A stretch of DNA of 64,000 nt from Xanthobacteraceae bacterium. GTDB lineage: Bacteria; Pseudomonadota; Alphaproteobacteria; Rhizobiales; Xanthobacteraceae. Positions within the stretch are counted from its first letter, which is position 1, and every line of letters begins with the position of its first letter. The translations under genes and the position numbers were made by a program. The stretch is from the NCBI GenBank assembly GCA_023954195.1, contig JAMLIK010000005.1, positions 186,001 through 250,000 of the forward strand, written 5' to 3'. Below the pieces are notes generated by a model. It did not search any database, had not been told where the DNA came from, and saw only the letters and a list, made by a program, of their open reading frames with translations. Of this stretch, positions 31,081 through 39,286 are shown piece after piece.

Positions 31081-32334
31081 AAACGGCGACAGGGCCAGCA
31101 TCAGCAGCGCCGCGAGCAGCGCCGGCGGCATCACCAAAATTCCCAGTTTCAGAAATTGCCATGCGGCGATCGACAGGCCCTCGCGCCGCAGCGCGATCAG
31201 CCAGAGAATGGTGGCGAGCGAGCCGGTGATGGACAGATTCGGCCCGAGATCGACGCCGATGGCGAGGCCGGCGGTGACGCGCAGCGGCAGTTCCACGCTC
31301 TGGCCGATGGTCGCCGCCAGCAGGCCGGCCGGCAGGTTGTTCATCAGATTGGAGATCAACGCGACGGCGACGCCCGAGACCAGGGTGGTCTGGCGCGGCG
31401 CGCTCGCGGCGGCCTCCCCGAGCCAGGCCGCGAGCGGGTGCAGCACGCCGGTCCGCTCCACCGCGTCCACCAGAATGAAAAGTCCGGCGACCAGCGGCAG
31501 CACGCCCCAGGCGACGTCGCGCAGCACCGGCCACGGCGAGCGGCGGCCGATCAGCAGCACCGCGAGGGTCGCGGCGACGCCGCACAGGAAGGTCGGCGGC
31601 CCAAGCGGCCGGTCGAAAGCCGACGCCACCAGCAGCGCGACGCCGGTGGCCGCGATCGCCGCGCCGACGCAGCGGCCGGTGGCCGACAGCGGCGCGCCCT
31701 CGATCCCCTCCTGCACGGCCTGTCCGAGCGCGTGACGCTGGGTCCAGCGCAACATCACGAAGGTCGTCAGGATGGCGGCGAGCGAGGGCAGCGTGAACAG
31801 CGCCAGCCATTGCAGGAGCGGCGGCATCTGCGCGCCGAAGATCACCAGATTGGCCGGGTTGGAAATCGGCAGCACGAAGCTCGCGGCATTGGCGACGAAG
31901 GCGCAGATCAGGAGATAGGGCAGCGGCGCGACGCGGGCGGCGGTCGCGGCGGCATGCACGGCCGGCGTCAGCACCACGGCGGTGGCGTCGTTGGAGAGAA
32001 AGATCGTGGTCAGCGCGCCGAGCGCGTAGACGATCAGGAACAGCCGCCGCGCCGAACCGCGCGCGGCGCGCACCGCGTGCGCCGCGAGCCAGTCGAACAA
32101 TCCTTCGCGGCGCGCGGCGGCCGCCAGCAGCATCATGCCGGCGAGGAACGGATAGACGTCGGCGCCCCGGCCGGCGGCGGCGAGCGCGGCGCGCCACGGC
32201 ATCAGCCCCGCGACCAGCAGCGCGGCCGCGCCGAGAACGGCCCAGACATATTCCGGAACCGACCACGGCCGGACGATCACCCCCAGCGTGGCGACGGCGG
32301 TAATGCTCAGGGTGAAAAAGGTTGTGGAATCCAC
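31078..32334 (-). CDS. ArsB/SLC13-type (ion transporter superfamily) anion transporter
   Basis: A 418-residue membrane protein with about 11-12 helices. Conserved features of the ion-transporter superfamily are TTIFLSNDATAVVLTPAV (the loop motif of ArsB/CitM-type carriers), ANAASFVLPISNPANLVIF and the second-half pair LISNLMNNLPAGLLA. ArsB-type proteins extrude arsenite, but no arsR/arsC is nearby, so the substrate is open. The stop codon TAG is completed by the IS end (TA duplication plus G of the IS repeat); the protein is intact. Confidence 0.82.
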   Translation of the reverse strand: MDSTTFFTLSITAVATLGVIVRPWSVPEYVWAVLGAAALLVAGLMPWRAALAAAGRGADVYPFLAGMMLLAAAARREGLFDWLAAHAVRAARGSARRLFLIVYALGALTTIFLSNDATAVVLTPAVHAAATAARVAPLPYLLICAFVANAASFVLPISNPANLVIFGAQMPPLLQWLALFTLPSLAAILTTFVMLRWTQRHALGQAVQEGIEGAPLSATGRCVGAAIAATGVALLVASAFDRPLGPPTFLCGVAATLAVLLIGRRSPWPVLRDVAWGVLPLVAGLFILVDAVERTGVLHPLAAWLGEAAASAPRQTTLVSGVAVALISNLMNNLPAGLLAATIGQSVELPLRVTAGLAIGVDLGPNLSITGSLATILWLIALRREGLSIAAWQFLKLGILVMPPALLAALLMLALSPF

Positions 32335-32662
32335 GGCCGCCCATCACGTTGACGAGCGAAGCGGAAGCCGGCTCGCGTGGCGACAACGCGCTCAATTCAA
32401 TTCCCGGCTGTTGCTGCCACCAGTTCGCGGCCCGCGCAATGGCCATGATGCAGGTCATGCGGGGATCGGCGCGGCTTCGGCGGCGCTTTCGAGATGGCCT
32501 CCTCGGCGGAGAACGAATCTCGGGAGAGAGCGGAACGCGCGGATTGTTCCGGCTCGGGCAACGGCTCCGCGCCGGACACCACGGTCTGCCCGAACATCGA
32601 GCCGAGACATCGGACCGGCACCGAGAGACGGGGTGGGACCATTCCGCCCCACCGCTCCGCGA
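32335..32662. other. 328-bp gap without recognised gene
   Basis: It lies upstream of the transporter (minus strand) and downstream of the PepSY gene (minus strand), so it should hold the transporter promoter. Small open frames exist on both strands, but none has a good ribosome site or a sequence I recognise. Confidence 0.3.
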
Positions 32663-33118
32663 TCATCGCGGGCACAGGCTGCCCTTGCAGCGCGTGACCG
32701 CGCCGGTCATCGGATGAAGCCGGAATTCGGCGCGGCGGCGGCCGTCGCGCACCTTGGCTTCCCAGACCCGATCGTCGAATTCGATTTCGGTAATCGCGCC
32801 GATCGCCATCGCCTCGATCTGCGACGCGACGGCCGAGGCCGGCTTGGCGCCGATGTCCGGCAGCGAGCCGACGCCCTCAAGCTCGGATTTGAGCACCGCG
32901 CCGCTGACCGGGTCGATGTGATCCTCGCGGCACAGGCGGCTGCCGACGGGGCAGGACACCACTTCCCAGCCGCCGCGCCGTTCCCTATCCGCCGACACCA
33001 CGATCCGGGTGCCGCCCGCCTCGACCGTTGTCAGGATTTTCGACAGCGGCAGCGGGCCCTGCGCGAAGGCGGGCGCCGCGAGCGCGCACAGGGCGGCGGC
33101 GGTCAGCAAACGGATCAT
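32663..33118 (-). CDS. periplasmic PepSY-domain-like protein
   Basis: A 151-residue secreted protein with signal peptide MIRLLTAAALCALAAPAFA. A disulfide-like Cys pair (SCPVGSRLC, near 55-63) follows. The C-terminal half (IEAMAIGAITEIEFDDRVWEA...EFRLHPMTGAVTR) has the PepSY pattern (alpha helix, then beta strands ending in D/HPxTG). PepSY domains often inhibit peptidases or bind ligands outside the membrane. The ribosome site AAAGGAG is clear. It lies just downstream of the HtrA-like gene on the same strand. Confidence 0.75.
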   Translation of the reverse strand: MIRLLTAAALCALAAPAFAQGPLPLSKILTTVEAGGTRIVVSADRERRGGWEVVSCPVGSRLCREDHIDPVSGAVLKSELEGVGSLPDIGAKPASAVASQIEAMAIGAITEIEFDDRVWEAKVRDGRRRAEFRLHPMTGAVTRCKGSLCPR

Positions 33119-33204
33119 GGCGAACTCCTTTGATGAGATGGACGCGCCGAAGAATGGCGATCATCGCGGCTCGGAAGTCATCATCCGATTTTACGCCGCA
33201 AGGG

Positions 33205-34167
33205 TCAATGCAGGCGTGGCGCCTTCAGCAGCCTGGCGCGGTCGGTCGAGGCCAGCACCACGTCGAAGGTGATGCCGTCGTGCGAGATCGTCAGCGGCAC
33301 GTCGACGCCGGCAAGACCGAGCGCCCAAATTTTGCGGTAGAACTCCGCCAGGCTGGAGACGGCGTCGCCGTCGACCGCGTGGACGATGTCGCCGGACTGA
33401 ATGCCGCCGCGACCCGCCGGACCCCGGTCGGCGACGCCCATCACCACGACCTTGTCGTCGAAATCGTTGGCGAACAGGCCGAGCCACGGGCGCGCCGGCC
33501 GGTTGACGCGGCCGAACGCGCGCAGATCGCCCAGGATCGGCTTCAGCAAATCGATCGGCACGATCATGTTGATATGGCGATCCTTCTGCTCGCGCTCCAA
33601 TTGCAGCGAGCCGATGCCGATCAACTCGCCGCGGGTCGAGATCAGCGCCGCGCCGCCCCAGTTCGGATGCGACGGCGCGGTGAAGATGGCGTCGTCCAGC
33701 AGATATTCCCAATAGCCGGCGAAGGGCTGCCGCGCCTCGATGCGGGCCGCGACCGAGCGGGTGCGCCCGCCGCCGCCGACGATCACCGCGTCGCCGACCC
33801 GCGCGGCATCGGACGCGCCAAGCCGCAGCGGAACCAGATCGATGTCGCCGAGCGCCTGAACCAGGCCGAACCCGGTCTCGGAATCGAATCCCAGCGCATG
33901 CCCCTGCACGACGCGCCCGTCGCCGAGATGCAGCCAGATCGATTCCGCCTCGGTAATCAGATAGCCGATGGTCAGCACCAGCCCGTCATCGATCAGCACG
34001 CCGTTGCCGGCGCGTTCGGTGCCGAGCGTCGGAGCCGTGAAGGCGTCGGGCGGAATGAGGGCATGCAGACCGACCACGGCGCTCAAGGCGCGCTCCAGAT
34101 CGAATGGGTAATCCTGCGGCCGGGGCTGCGCCGCGAGCGGGACTTTCCATTCGGTCGGCGAAGCCAT
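33205..34167 (-). CDS. HtrA-like trypsin/PDZ protein without catalytic triad (pseudoprotease)
   Basis: A 320-residue protein with a trypsin-like barrel (about 45-215) and a PDZ domain (about 225-310, PWLGLFANDF...GDIVHAVDG). By motif alignment with DegP-type proteases, the catalytic His is Tyr69 (LTIGYLI for LTNxHVV), Asp is Gly99 (SETGFGLV for TDLAVL) and Ser is Trp170 (PNWGGAAL for GNSGGPL), so proteolysis is not expected. No signal peptide precedes it (MASPTEWKVP), suggesting a cytoplasmic scaffold or chaperone. The start at 34167 has AAGGAG upstream. It is divergent from the nitrite reductase gene. Confidence 0.82.
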   Translation of the reverse strand: MASPTEWKVPLAAQPRPQDYPFDLERALSAVVGLHALIPPDAFTAPTLGTERAGNGVLIDDGLVLTIGYLITEAESIWLHLGDGRVVQGHALGFDSETGFGLVQALGDIDLVPLRLGASDAARVGDAVIVGGGGRTRSVAARIEARQPFAGYWEYLLDDAIFTAPSHPNWGGAALISTRGELIGIGSLQLEREQKDRHINMIVPIDLLKPILGDLRAFGRVNRPARPWLGLFANDFDDKVVVMGVADRGPAGRGGIQSGDIVHAVDGDAVSSLAEFYRKIWALGLAGVDVPLTISHDGITFDVVLASTDRARLLKAPRLH

Positions 34168-34452
34168 GGCGGCTCTCCTTGCAAGTCGTGCCCGCGACGA
34201 CCGGACCGCCCGGCCGCGGTCCAAGCATACGGGAGTTGCCGTTTGCGGCAAACCGATCCTGCGACGAGGTGCGGTGTTGGCTCAAGGATTGCGGCTGGAA
34301 CTGGAATAAGTTTAAACCGGTACGTGGCGCACTTCTAAAACTCGGTTATTGTTTCACCGCGAGCAGCGGCGGGACGGGCCGATGGCGATGTCGGCTCCGT
34401 GTCGGAAGACGCGCATGCCGCCAATTCAGACTGTGGCGACAGGGAGACATAG
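34168..34452. promoter_or_regulatory. divergent control region of the HtrA-like and nitrite reductase genes
   Basis: 285 bases between the two divergent starts. I looked for an FNR/NnrR box (TTG-N8-CAA) expected of a denitrification gene and found no convincing copy. An AT-richer patch (AAGTTTAAACCGG near 34307-34319) may be promoter-related. The nirK start is preceded by GGGAGA. Confidence 0.35.
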
Positions 34453-36687
34453 ATGGCTGCATCATCGGATCGTTCGAAGTTGAGGAACTGGCTGCCGGGC
34501 ACCCTCGGAGTGGTGGTGCTGTTCGGCCTCGCCGGTTACGCGGGGTTATCGCAAGGACGAAACGAGCCGACGCCGACCGAGCCGGCGAGCGTGGCGACCG
34601 CAGCCAAGCCCGAACAAGCCAAGCAGGAACAAGCCAAGCCCGCGGCGGCGCAAACCGCCGCCAAGGCCGCGCCTACGGAAACCAAGGCCGCGCCTACGGA
34701 AACCAAGGCCGCGCCCACGGAAACCAAGGCCGCGCCCAAGGTTGCGGCATCCCAGCCGGCCGCGTCCCCGGCTCCCGCGCCCAAGGCCGCCCCGCAGGCG
34801 GCGGCTCCGGCCGCGCCAAAAGTCGCCGCCGCGCCGGCCGCGCCTGCGCCCGACGCCAAGGCGCCGGCGCACAATATGGGGCATAACATGGGGCACAGCA
34901 TGGCGCAGGCGCCCGCCGCGCCGTCCGCCCCCGCCGCGGCCCCTGCCGCCAAGGTCGCCGCCACCACCACGGTCGACGGCGACGCCGCTCATGGCCGTCA
35001 GGTCTTCAAGAAATGCCAGGCGTGCCACTCGATGCAGCCAGGCAAGAACTTGCTCGGTCCGAGCCTCGCCGGCATCGTCGGCACCAAGGCCGGCGAGGTG
35101 CCGAACTACAGCTTCTCCAATGCGATGAAGCAGAGCGGCATCACCTGGACGCCGGAGAAGCTCGACGCCTATCTGAAGGATCCGCAAAAGGTTGTGCCCG
35201 GCAACAAGATGCCGTTCCCCGGCCTGAAGACCGATTCGGATCGCACCGACGTCATCGCCTTCCTGGCGGCGTCGGCCGAGGGCGGTGGAGCGGCGCCCGC
35301 CGCCGCCGCGACGCCCGCGCCCGCGCCCGCCGGCAATGCGGCGGCTCCGGTGCCAGCCGCGCGAGCGCCCGCGGCGCAGGCCGCCGCGCGGCCCGTCATG
35401 ACCTATCTGTCGGATGCCAAATACACCCTGCGCTCCGGCATCGCCGAGGGGCGCATGGTGTTCCTCGGCGTCGGCGGCACCATCGACGGCAAGGTCAACC
35501 CGATCCTGACCGCCGTCGAGGGGCAGGTCGTGCAGGTCACCCTGATTAACGGCGAGGGCACCGAGCATGACATCGTGTTCCCGGATCAGGATGCCCGCTC
35601 GCCCCGCGTCGTCAGCAAGGGCGCCAGCACCAGCATCGTGTTCCGCGCCGGCAAGGCCGGCGACTTCCTGTATTTCTGCGACGTTCCCGGCCACCGCCTG
35701 GCCGGCATGGAAGGCCAGTTCTTGGTGACGGCGACGCCGTCGGCGCAGGTGACGGTGGAAGCGGACATCTCGCGGCTGCCGACCGATCTGCCGCCGCCGA
35801 TCGGCAAGCGCGATCCGAAGACGGTGCGGCTCGATCTGCTCACCGTCGAGATGGAAGGGCGTCTTGCCGAAGGCACCACGTTCGGTTACTGGACCTTCAA
35901 CGGCAAGGTGCCGGGACCGTTCGTGCGGGTGCGCGTCGGCGACACCGTCGACGTTCATTTGAAGAACGCGGCCGACAGCAACATGATCCACTCGGTCGAT
36001 TTCCATGCCGCCACCGGTCCCGGCGGCGGCGCGGCGGCGTTGCAGGTCGATCCCGGCAAGGAGAAGTCGATGAGCTTCAAGGCGCTGAAGCCGGGGCTCT
36101 ACGTCTATCACTGCGCCACGCCGATGGTGGCCGAGCACATCGCCAACGGCATGTACGGCCTGATCCTGGTCGAGCCGGAGGAAGGGCTGCCGCCGGTCGA
36201 TCATGAGTTCTATCTCATGCAGGGCGAGATCTACACCGACGCCGCCTTCGGCCAGCACGGCAGCCAGGAGTTCAGCGTCGAGAAGCTGCTGGCCGAAAAG
36301 CCGGAATACTTCGTGTTCAACGGCTCGGTCGGGGCGCTGACCAAGCTGCATCCGCTGCATGCCAAGGTCGGCGAGACGGTGCGGCTCTACTTCGGCGTCG
36401 GCGGCCCGAACTTCACCTCGTCGTTCCACGTCATCGGCGAGATCTTCGACAAGGTGTACAACCTCGGCGGGACGATATCGCCGCCGCTCGAAGGCATCCA
36501 GACGGTCTCGGTGCCGCCGGGCGGCGCGGTCATCACCGAGTTCAAGCTGGACGTGCCGGGCGGCTACACCATCGTCGATCACGCGCTGTCGCGGGCCGAA
36601 CGCGGCCTCGCCGGCGTGCTGGTGGTCGAGGGCGAGCCCAATCCGGACATCTTCAACGGCGTGGTCGAGCCGGGCATGGGGCACTGA
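34453..36687 (+). CDS. nirK: multidomain copper nitrite reductase (cytochrome c + cupredoxin + CuNiR)
   Basis: A 744-residue enzyme reducing nitrite to nitric oxide in the periplasm. Order: signal-anchor (about 14-34); Ala/Pro/Lys linker with three AAPTETK repeats; His/Met-rich HNMGHNMGHSM (140-150); class I cytochrome c (175-275; heme motif C188QACH192, axial Met253); second linker; cupredoxin with type-1 copper ligands H372, C409, H414 and M419; CuNiR core (about 455-735). In the core the type-1 site is H513, C554, H562 and M567, the type-2 site is H518, H553 and H710, and the catalytic pair is D516 and H659, all present. The C-to-H spacing of 8 suggests the class II NirK group. The tethered heme and cupredoxin could pass electrons internally. 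Confidence 0.93.
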   Translation: MAASSDRSKLRNWLPGTLGVVVLFGLAGYAGLSQGRNEPTPTEPASVATAAKPEQAKQEQAKPAAAQTAAKAAPTETKAAPTETKAAPTETKAAPKVAASQPAASPAPAPKAAPQAAAPAAPKVAAAPAAPAPDAKAPAHNMGHNMGHSMAQAPAAPSAPAAAPAAKVAATTTVDGDAAHGRQVFKKCQACHSMQPGKNLLGPSLAGIVGTKAGEVPNYSFSNAMKQSGITWTPEKLDAYLKDPQKVVPGNKMPFPGLKTDSDRTDVIAFLAASAEGGGAAPAAAATPAPAPAGNAAAPVPAARAPAAQAAARPVMTYLSDAKYTLRSGIAEGRMVFLGVGGTIDGKVNPILTAVEGQVVQVTLINGEGTEHDIVFPDQDARSPRVVSKGASTSIVFRAGKAGDFLYFCDVPGHRLAGMEGQFLVTATPSAQVTVEADISRLPTDLPPPIGKRDPKTVRLDLLTVEMEGRLAEGTTFGYWTFNGKVPGPFVRVRVGDTVDVHLKNAADSNMIHSVDFHAATGPGGGAAALQVDPGKEKSMSFKALKPGLYVYHCATPMVAEHIANGMYGLILVEPEEGLPPVDHEFYLMQGEIYTDAAFGQHGSQEFSVEKLLAEKPEYFVFNGSVGALTKLHPLHAKVGETVRLYFGVGGPNFTSSFHVIGEIFDKVYNLGGTISPPLEGIQTVSVPPGGAVITEFKLDVPGGYTIVDHALSRAERGLAGVLVVEGEPNPDIFNGVVEPGMGH
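34664..34726. repeat. 21-bp tandem repeat in the nirK linker
   Basis: Three head-to-tail copies of a 21-base unit (AAGGCCGCGCCTACGGAAACC, the last with one change) encode KAAPTET three times. A partial fourth copy follows. Copy number may vary between strains without breaking the frame. Confidence 0.9.
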
Positions 36688-36752
36688 GCGAGCGCGTTAT
36701 TGTCTAAGAGCGCGCCCCTGATCTGATTGAATCGACGCGGATGCTGCGCGGT

Positions 36753-36786
36753 TCCCTCTCCCCGACGGGGAGAGGGAGCGGGCATC
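36753..36786. repeat. CCTCTCCCC/GGGGAGAGG hairpin repeat
   Basis: CCCTCTCCCCGACGGGGAGAGGG is a near-perfect 9-10 bp stem with a short loop. It is a common intergenic motif in this group, and a longer form is at 60246-60355. It lies downstream of nirK. Confidence 0.65.
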
Positions 36787-36832
36787 GCTTCATGGCGAAC
36801 GCTTCCATCAAAACCAAAAAAGCTCAAACGCA

Positions 36833-36870
36833 AAAAGCCGGGCGCGATCGCACTTCGCGCCCGGCTTTTC
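36833..36870. terminator. bidirectional Rho-independent terminator
   Basis: A perfect 14-bp stem (AAAAGCCGGGCGCG at 36833-36846 with CGCGCCCGGCTTTT at 36856-36869) closes a 9-base loop. A on one side and T on the other allow termination for both nirK (plus) and the 3-hydroxybutyryl-CoA dehydrogenase gene (minus). Confidence 0.92.
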
Positions 36871-36922
36871 GTTTCGGCCTGATGCCGATGAATGGCGCGG
36901 GGTTGATCCCGCGCCATTTCGA

Positions 36923-37780
36923 TCACGCAGATTTGCCGTACTCGTAAAAGCCCTTGCCGGTCTTGCGGCCGAGGTGGCCGGCGGCGACCATTTCCTTGAG
37001 CAACGGCGCGGGCCGGTACTTCGGATCGTTGAAGCCTTCGTAAAACACGTCCATCACCGACAGCATGGTGTCGAGGCCGATCATATCGGCCAGCGCCAGC
37101 GGGCCGATCGGCTGGTTGCAGCCGAGCTTCATGCCGGCGTCGATGTCCTCGGCGCTGGCGATGCCCTCCTGCAACGCGAAGATCGCCTCGTTAATCATCG
37201 GGCACAGGATGCGGTTGACGGCGAAGCCGGGGCTGTTCTTGGCGGTGATCGGCACCTTGCCGACGCGCTTGGCGAAATCGACCGCCTTGGCATGGGTGTC
37301 GTCGGAGGTTTGCAGGCCGCGGATCAGTTCCAGCAGCGCCATCAGCGGCACCGGGTTGAAGAAGTGCATGCCGATGAAGCGGTCCGGGCGGTCGGTCGCG
37401 GCGGCGAGCTTGGTGATCGAGATCGACGAGGTATTGGTGGCGACCAGCGCGCGCGGGTGGAGCGTCGCGCAGAGATCCTGGAGGATTTTCACCTTGAGGC
37501 TCTCGTTCTCGGTGGCGGCCTCGATCACCAGATCGCAATTCGACAGCTTCGCCTTGTCGGTGGTGGCGGCGATGCGCTTGAGCGCGGCGGCGCGGTCGGC
37601 CTCGCTCATCTTCTGCTTGTTGACCAGCCGCTCCAGACTCTTGTCGATCACCGCAAGCCCCTTGGCGACGGCGACGTCGGAGATATCGGTCATGACGACG
37701 CTCACGCCGGCCGCCGCGCAGACCTGCGCGATGCCGTTGCCCATGGTGCCGGCGCCGATGATGCCAACGGTTTCGATCAT
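36923..37780 (-). CDS. 3-hydroxybutyryl-CoA dehydrogenase (copy 1)
   Basis: A 285-residue NAD-dependent enzyme interconverting 3-hydroxyacyl-CoA and 3-ketoacyl-CoA. The NAD fold GxGxxG is GAGTMGNG near the N-terminus. The catalytic His-Glu dyad region [21 protein letters not shown] and the C-terminal [12 protein letters not shown] follow. It is a paralogue of the gene at 45424-46305, which has the same length class and motifs. No partner gene is adjacent. Confidence 0.92.
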   Translation of the reverse strand: MIETVGIIGAGTMGNGIAQVCAAAGVSVVMTDISDVAVAKGLAVIDKSLERLVNKQKMSEADRAAALKRIAATTDKAKLSNCDLVIEAATENESLKVKILQDLCATLHPRALVATNTSSISITKLAAATDRPDRFIGMHFFNPVPLMALLELIRGLQTSDDTHAKAVDFAKRVGKVPITAKNSPGFAVNRILCPMINEAIFALQEGIASAEDIDAGMKLGCNQPIGPLALADMIGLDTMLSVMDVFYEGFNDPKYRPAPLLKEMVAAGHLGRKTGKGFYEYGKSA

Positions 37781-37894
37781 GTTCGTCCTCTGCTTCTGCT
37801 GCTGTCGCGCCCGCGCGCGATCGTCGCGGGCGGCGTCGGTGTTGCGATGGCTTCTTGTTAGCAGAGCGAGCCGGCGGGGGCAAAACGGCGTGCG

Positions 37895-38467
37895 CTACGG
37901 GTCCAGTTCGGTGTCCCAATAGAGATAGTCGAGCCAGCTCTCATGCAGATAGTTCGGCGGGAACAGCCGGCCGTTGCGGTGGAGTTGATGCACGGTGGGC
38001 GCGAACGGCGCTTGCCGGGGATGCATATTAGCCTGCGCCGTCGTCAGGTTGCCCTTCCGGAGATTGCATGGCGAACAGGCGGCGACGACGTTGTCCCAGG
38101 TGGTCTGTCCGCCCTTCGAGCGCGGCACGATGTGATCGAAGGTCAGATCCTCGTGCGAGGCGCAGTATTGGCAGGTGAACCTGTCGCGCAGGAACACATT
38201 GAAGCGGGTGAAGGCGGGATGCGTGGTCGGCTTGACGAAGGATTTCAGCGAGACGACGCTCGGCAGTTGCATCTCGAACGACGGACTATGCACCGCGTGA
38301 TCGTAGTGCGCGACGATGTTGACGCGATCGAGGAACACCGCCTTGATCGCGTCCTGCCACGACCACAGCGAGAGAGGATAGTAACTCAGTGGCCGGAAGT
38401 CCGCGTTGAGGACCAGGACCGGCCAACCGCCTTGTGAGACACTTCCTTGTGAGACATGTGCGTTCAA
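37895..38467 (-). CDS. HNH endonuclease domain protein
   Basis: A 190-residue protein common in alphaproteobacteria. The C-terminal HNH nuclease fold has zinc cysteines C99/C102 and C131/C134 and the HNH core DHIVPRSKGG (Asp111, His112), with Asn126 downstream. The N-terminal half (WPVLVLNADFRPLSYYPLS) is conserved in the family. The biological role is unclear: it is chromosomal, solitary and not part of a visible restriction or phage module. An alkylation-repair gene lies 92 bases upstream on the same strand. Confidence 0.88.
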   Translation of the reverse strand: MNAHVSQGSVSQGGWPVLVLNADFRPLSYYPLSLWSWQDAIKAVFLDRVNIVAHYDHAVHSPSFEMQLPSVVSLKSFVKPTTHPAFTRFNVFLRDRFTCQYCASHEDLTFDHIVPRSKGGQTTWDNVVAACSPCNLRKGNLTTAQANMHPRQAPFAPTVHQLHRNGRLFPPNYLHESWLDYLYWDTELDP

Positions 38468-38499
38468 GTAACGCTCCTGGCCTCCTTATTGGCTGCGAC

Positions 38500-38515
38500 G
38501 CAGCGTCAACGCTGC
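38500..38515. promoter_or_regulatory. palindrome upstream of the HNH gene
   Basis: GCAGCGT-CA-ACGCTGC, 7-base perfect arms, 33 bases before the HNH start codon. A related word (GCAGCGTTCCACGCTGC) occurs in the repeat at 26019-26146, so this may be a repeat fragment rather than an operator. Confidence 0.3.
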
Positions 38516-38559
38516 ATACTACAGTCACCGTGACGGCGTTGTGAAGGGTTTTGCCCGCC

Positions 38560-39249
38560 TCATCCTCTTGTCGTTCTTGTCCCCGGACTTGGCTTCGGGA
38601 GTTGATCGGACAGCACGCCCTCGCGCGCCTTGACGACCTTGTAGTAGGCCCACCACAGATGCGCCGCCGCGCCGCGCGCCGGCCGCCATGGCTCGGCGAT
38701 CGGAATCATCTCCTTCACGGTGGGGCGCGCCTTCAGTCCGAGGCCGATCCGGACCGCCTCCTGCACGGCGAGGTCGCCGGCGGGCCAGGCGTCGCCGTGG
38801 CCGAGGCAGAACAGCAGATAGACGTCGGCGGTCCATGGCCCGATGCCGTGCAGAGCGGTCAGCGTGTGATGCGCGGCGTCGGCGTCTTCCTCGGCGAGCA
38901 CGTCGAGGTTCAGTCGCTCGCCGGCCAGTTCCGCCGCGATCGCCTTCAGCGTCCTGATCTTCGCCGCCGACAGGCCGAGCCGGCCGAGCCGGTCGGCGCG
39001 CGCCTTGCGGATCGCGTCGTGGTGGAACGGATCGTAGGCGGCGGTGAGGCGGCCCCAGATCGCCGCCGCGCTGGCGGTCGACAGTTGCTGGCCGCAGACG
39101 ATGGCGGCGAGGCCGGCGAAGCCCGGCTCGCGCCGCCGCAGCGCCGGCATGCCGGCCTGGTCGAGGATCGGCGCGAGGCGCGGGTCCTGCCGCACCAGCA
39201 ACGCCATCGCGTCCTCAAGATCGGCCTGGGAGTTGAGATGGATGGTCAT
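38560..39249 (-). CDS. DNA-3-methyladenine glycosylase II (AlkA-like)
   Basis: A 229-residue HhH-GPD base-excision repair glycosylase. The helix-hairpin-helix is LHGIGPWTADVYL (about 133-145), and the catalytic Asp159 lies in AGDLAVQEA. The AlkA/MPG-like start VCGQQLSTASA corresponds to the family's substrate-pocket helix. It removes alkylated purines. The N-terminal TBP-like domain of E. coli AlkA is absent, as in shorter bacterial homologues. The gene is divergent from gluQ. Confidence 0.9.
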   Translation of the reverse strand: MTIHLNSQADLEDAMALLVRQDPRLAPILDQAGMPALRRREPGFAGLAAIVCGQQLSTASAAAIWGRLTAAYDPFHHDAIRKARADRLGRLGLSAAKIRTLKAIAAELAGERLNLDVLAEEDADAAHHTLTALHGIGPWTADVYLLFCLGHGDAWPAGDLAVQEAVRIGLGLKARPTVKEMIPIAEPWRPARGAAAHLWWAYYKVVKAREGVLSDQLPKPSPGTRTTRG

Positions 39250-39286
39250 GGCAGCCTAAAACCACCACGTCCTGCGAAAGAGAGCA

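Noticed and set aside
32397-32675. Possible 92-residue minus-strand gene in the gap before the PepSY gene
   Set aside because: No ribosome site, no recognisable sequence, and it overlaps the PepSY stop.
34250-34452. FNR/NnrR box upstream of nirK
   Set aside because: TTGGCTCAA has only a 3-base gap, not the 8 expected, and no other candidate was seen.
34536-36684. 712-residue minus-strand open frame opposite nirK
   Set aside because: Codon bias of the GC-rich nirK gene produces antisense openness. The translation is His/Arg-rich with no family resemblance.
37895-38467. HNH protein as part of a restriction or anti-phage system
   Set aside because: It is a common solitary alphaproteobacterial gene, and no methylase or defence partner lies nearby.
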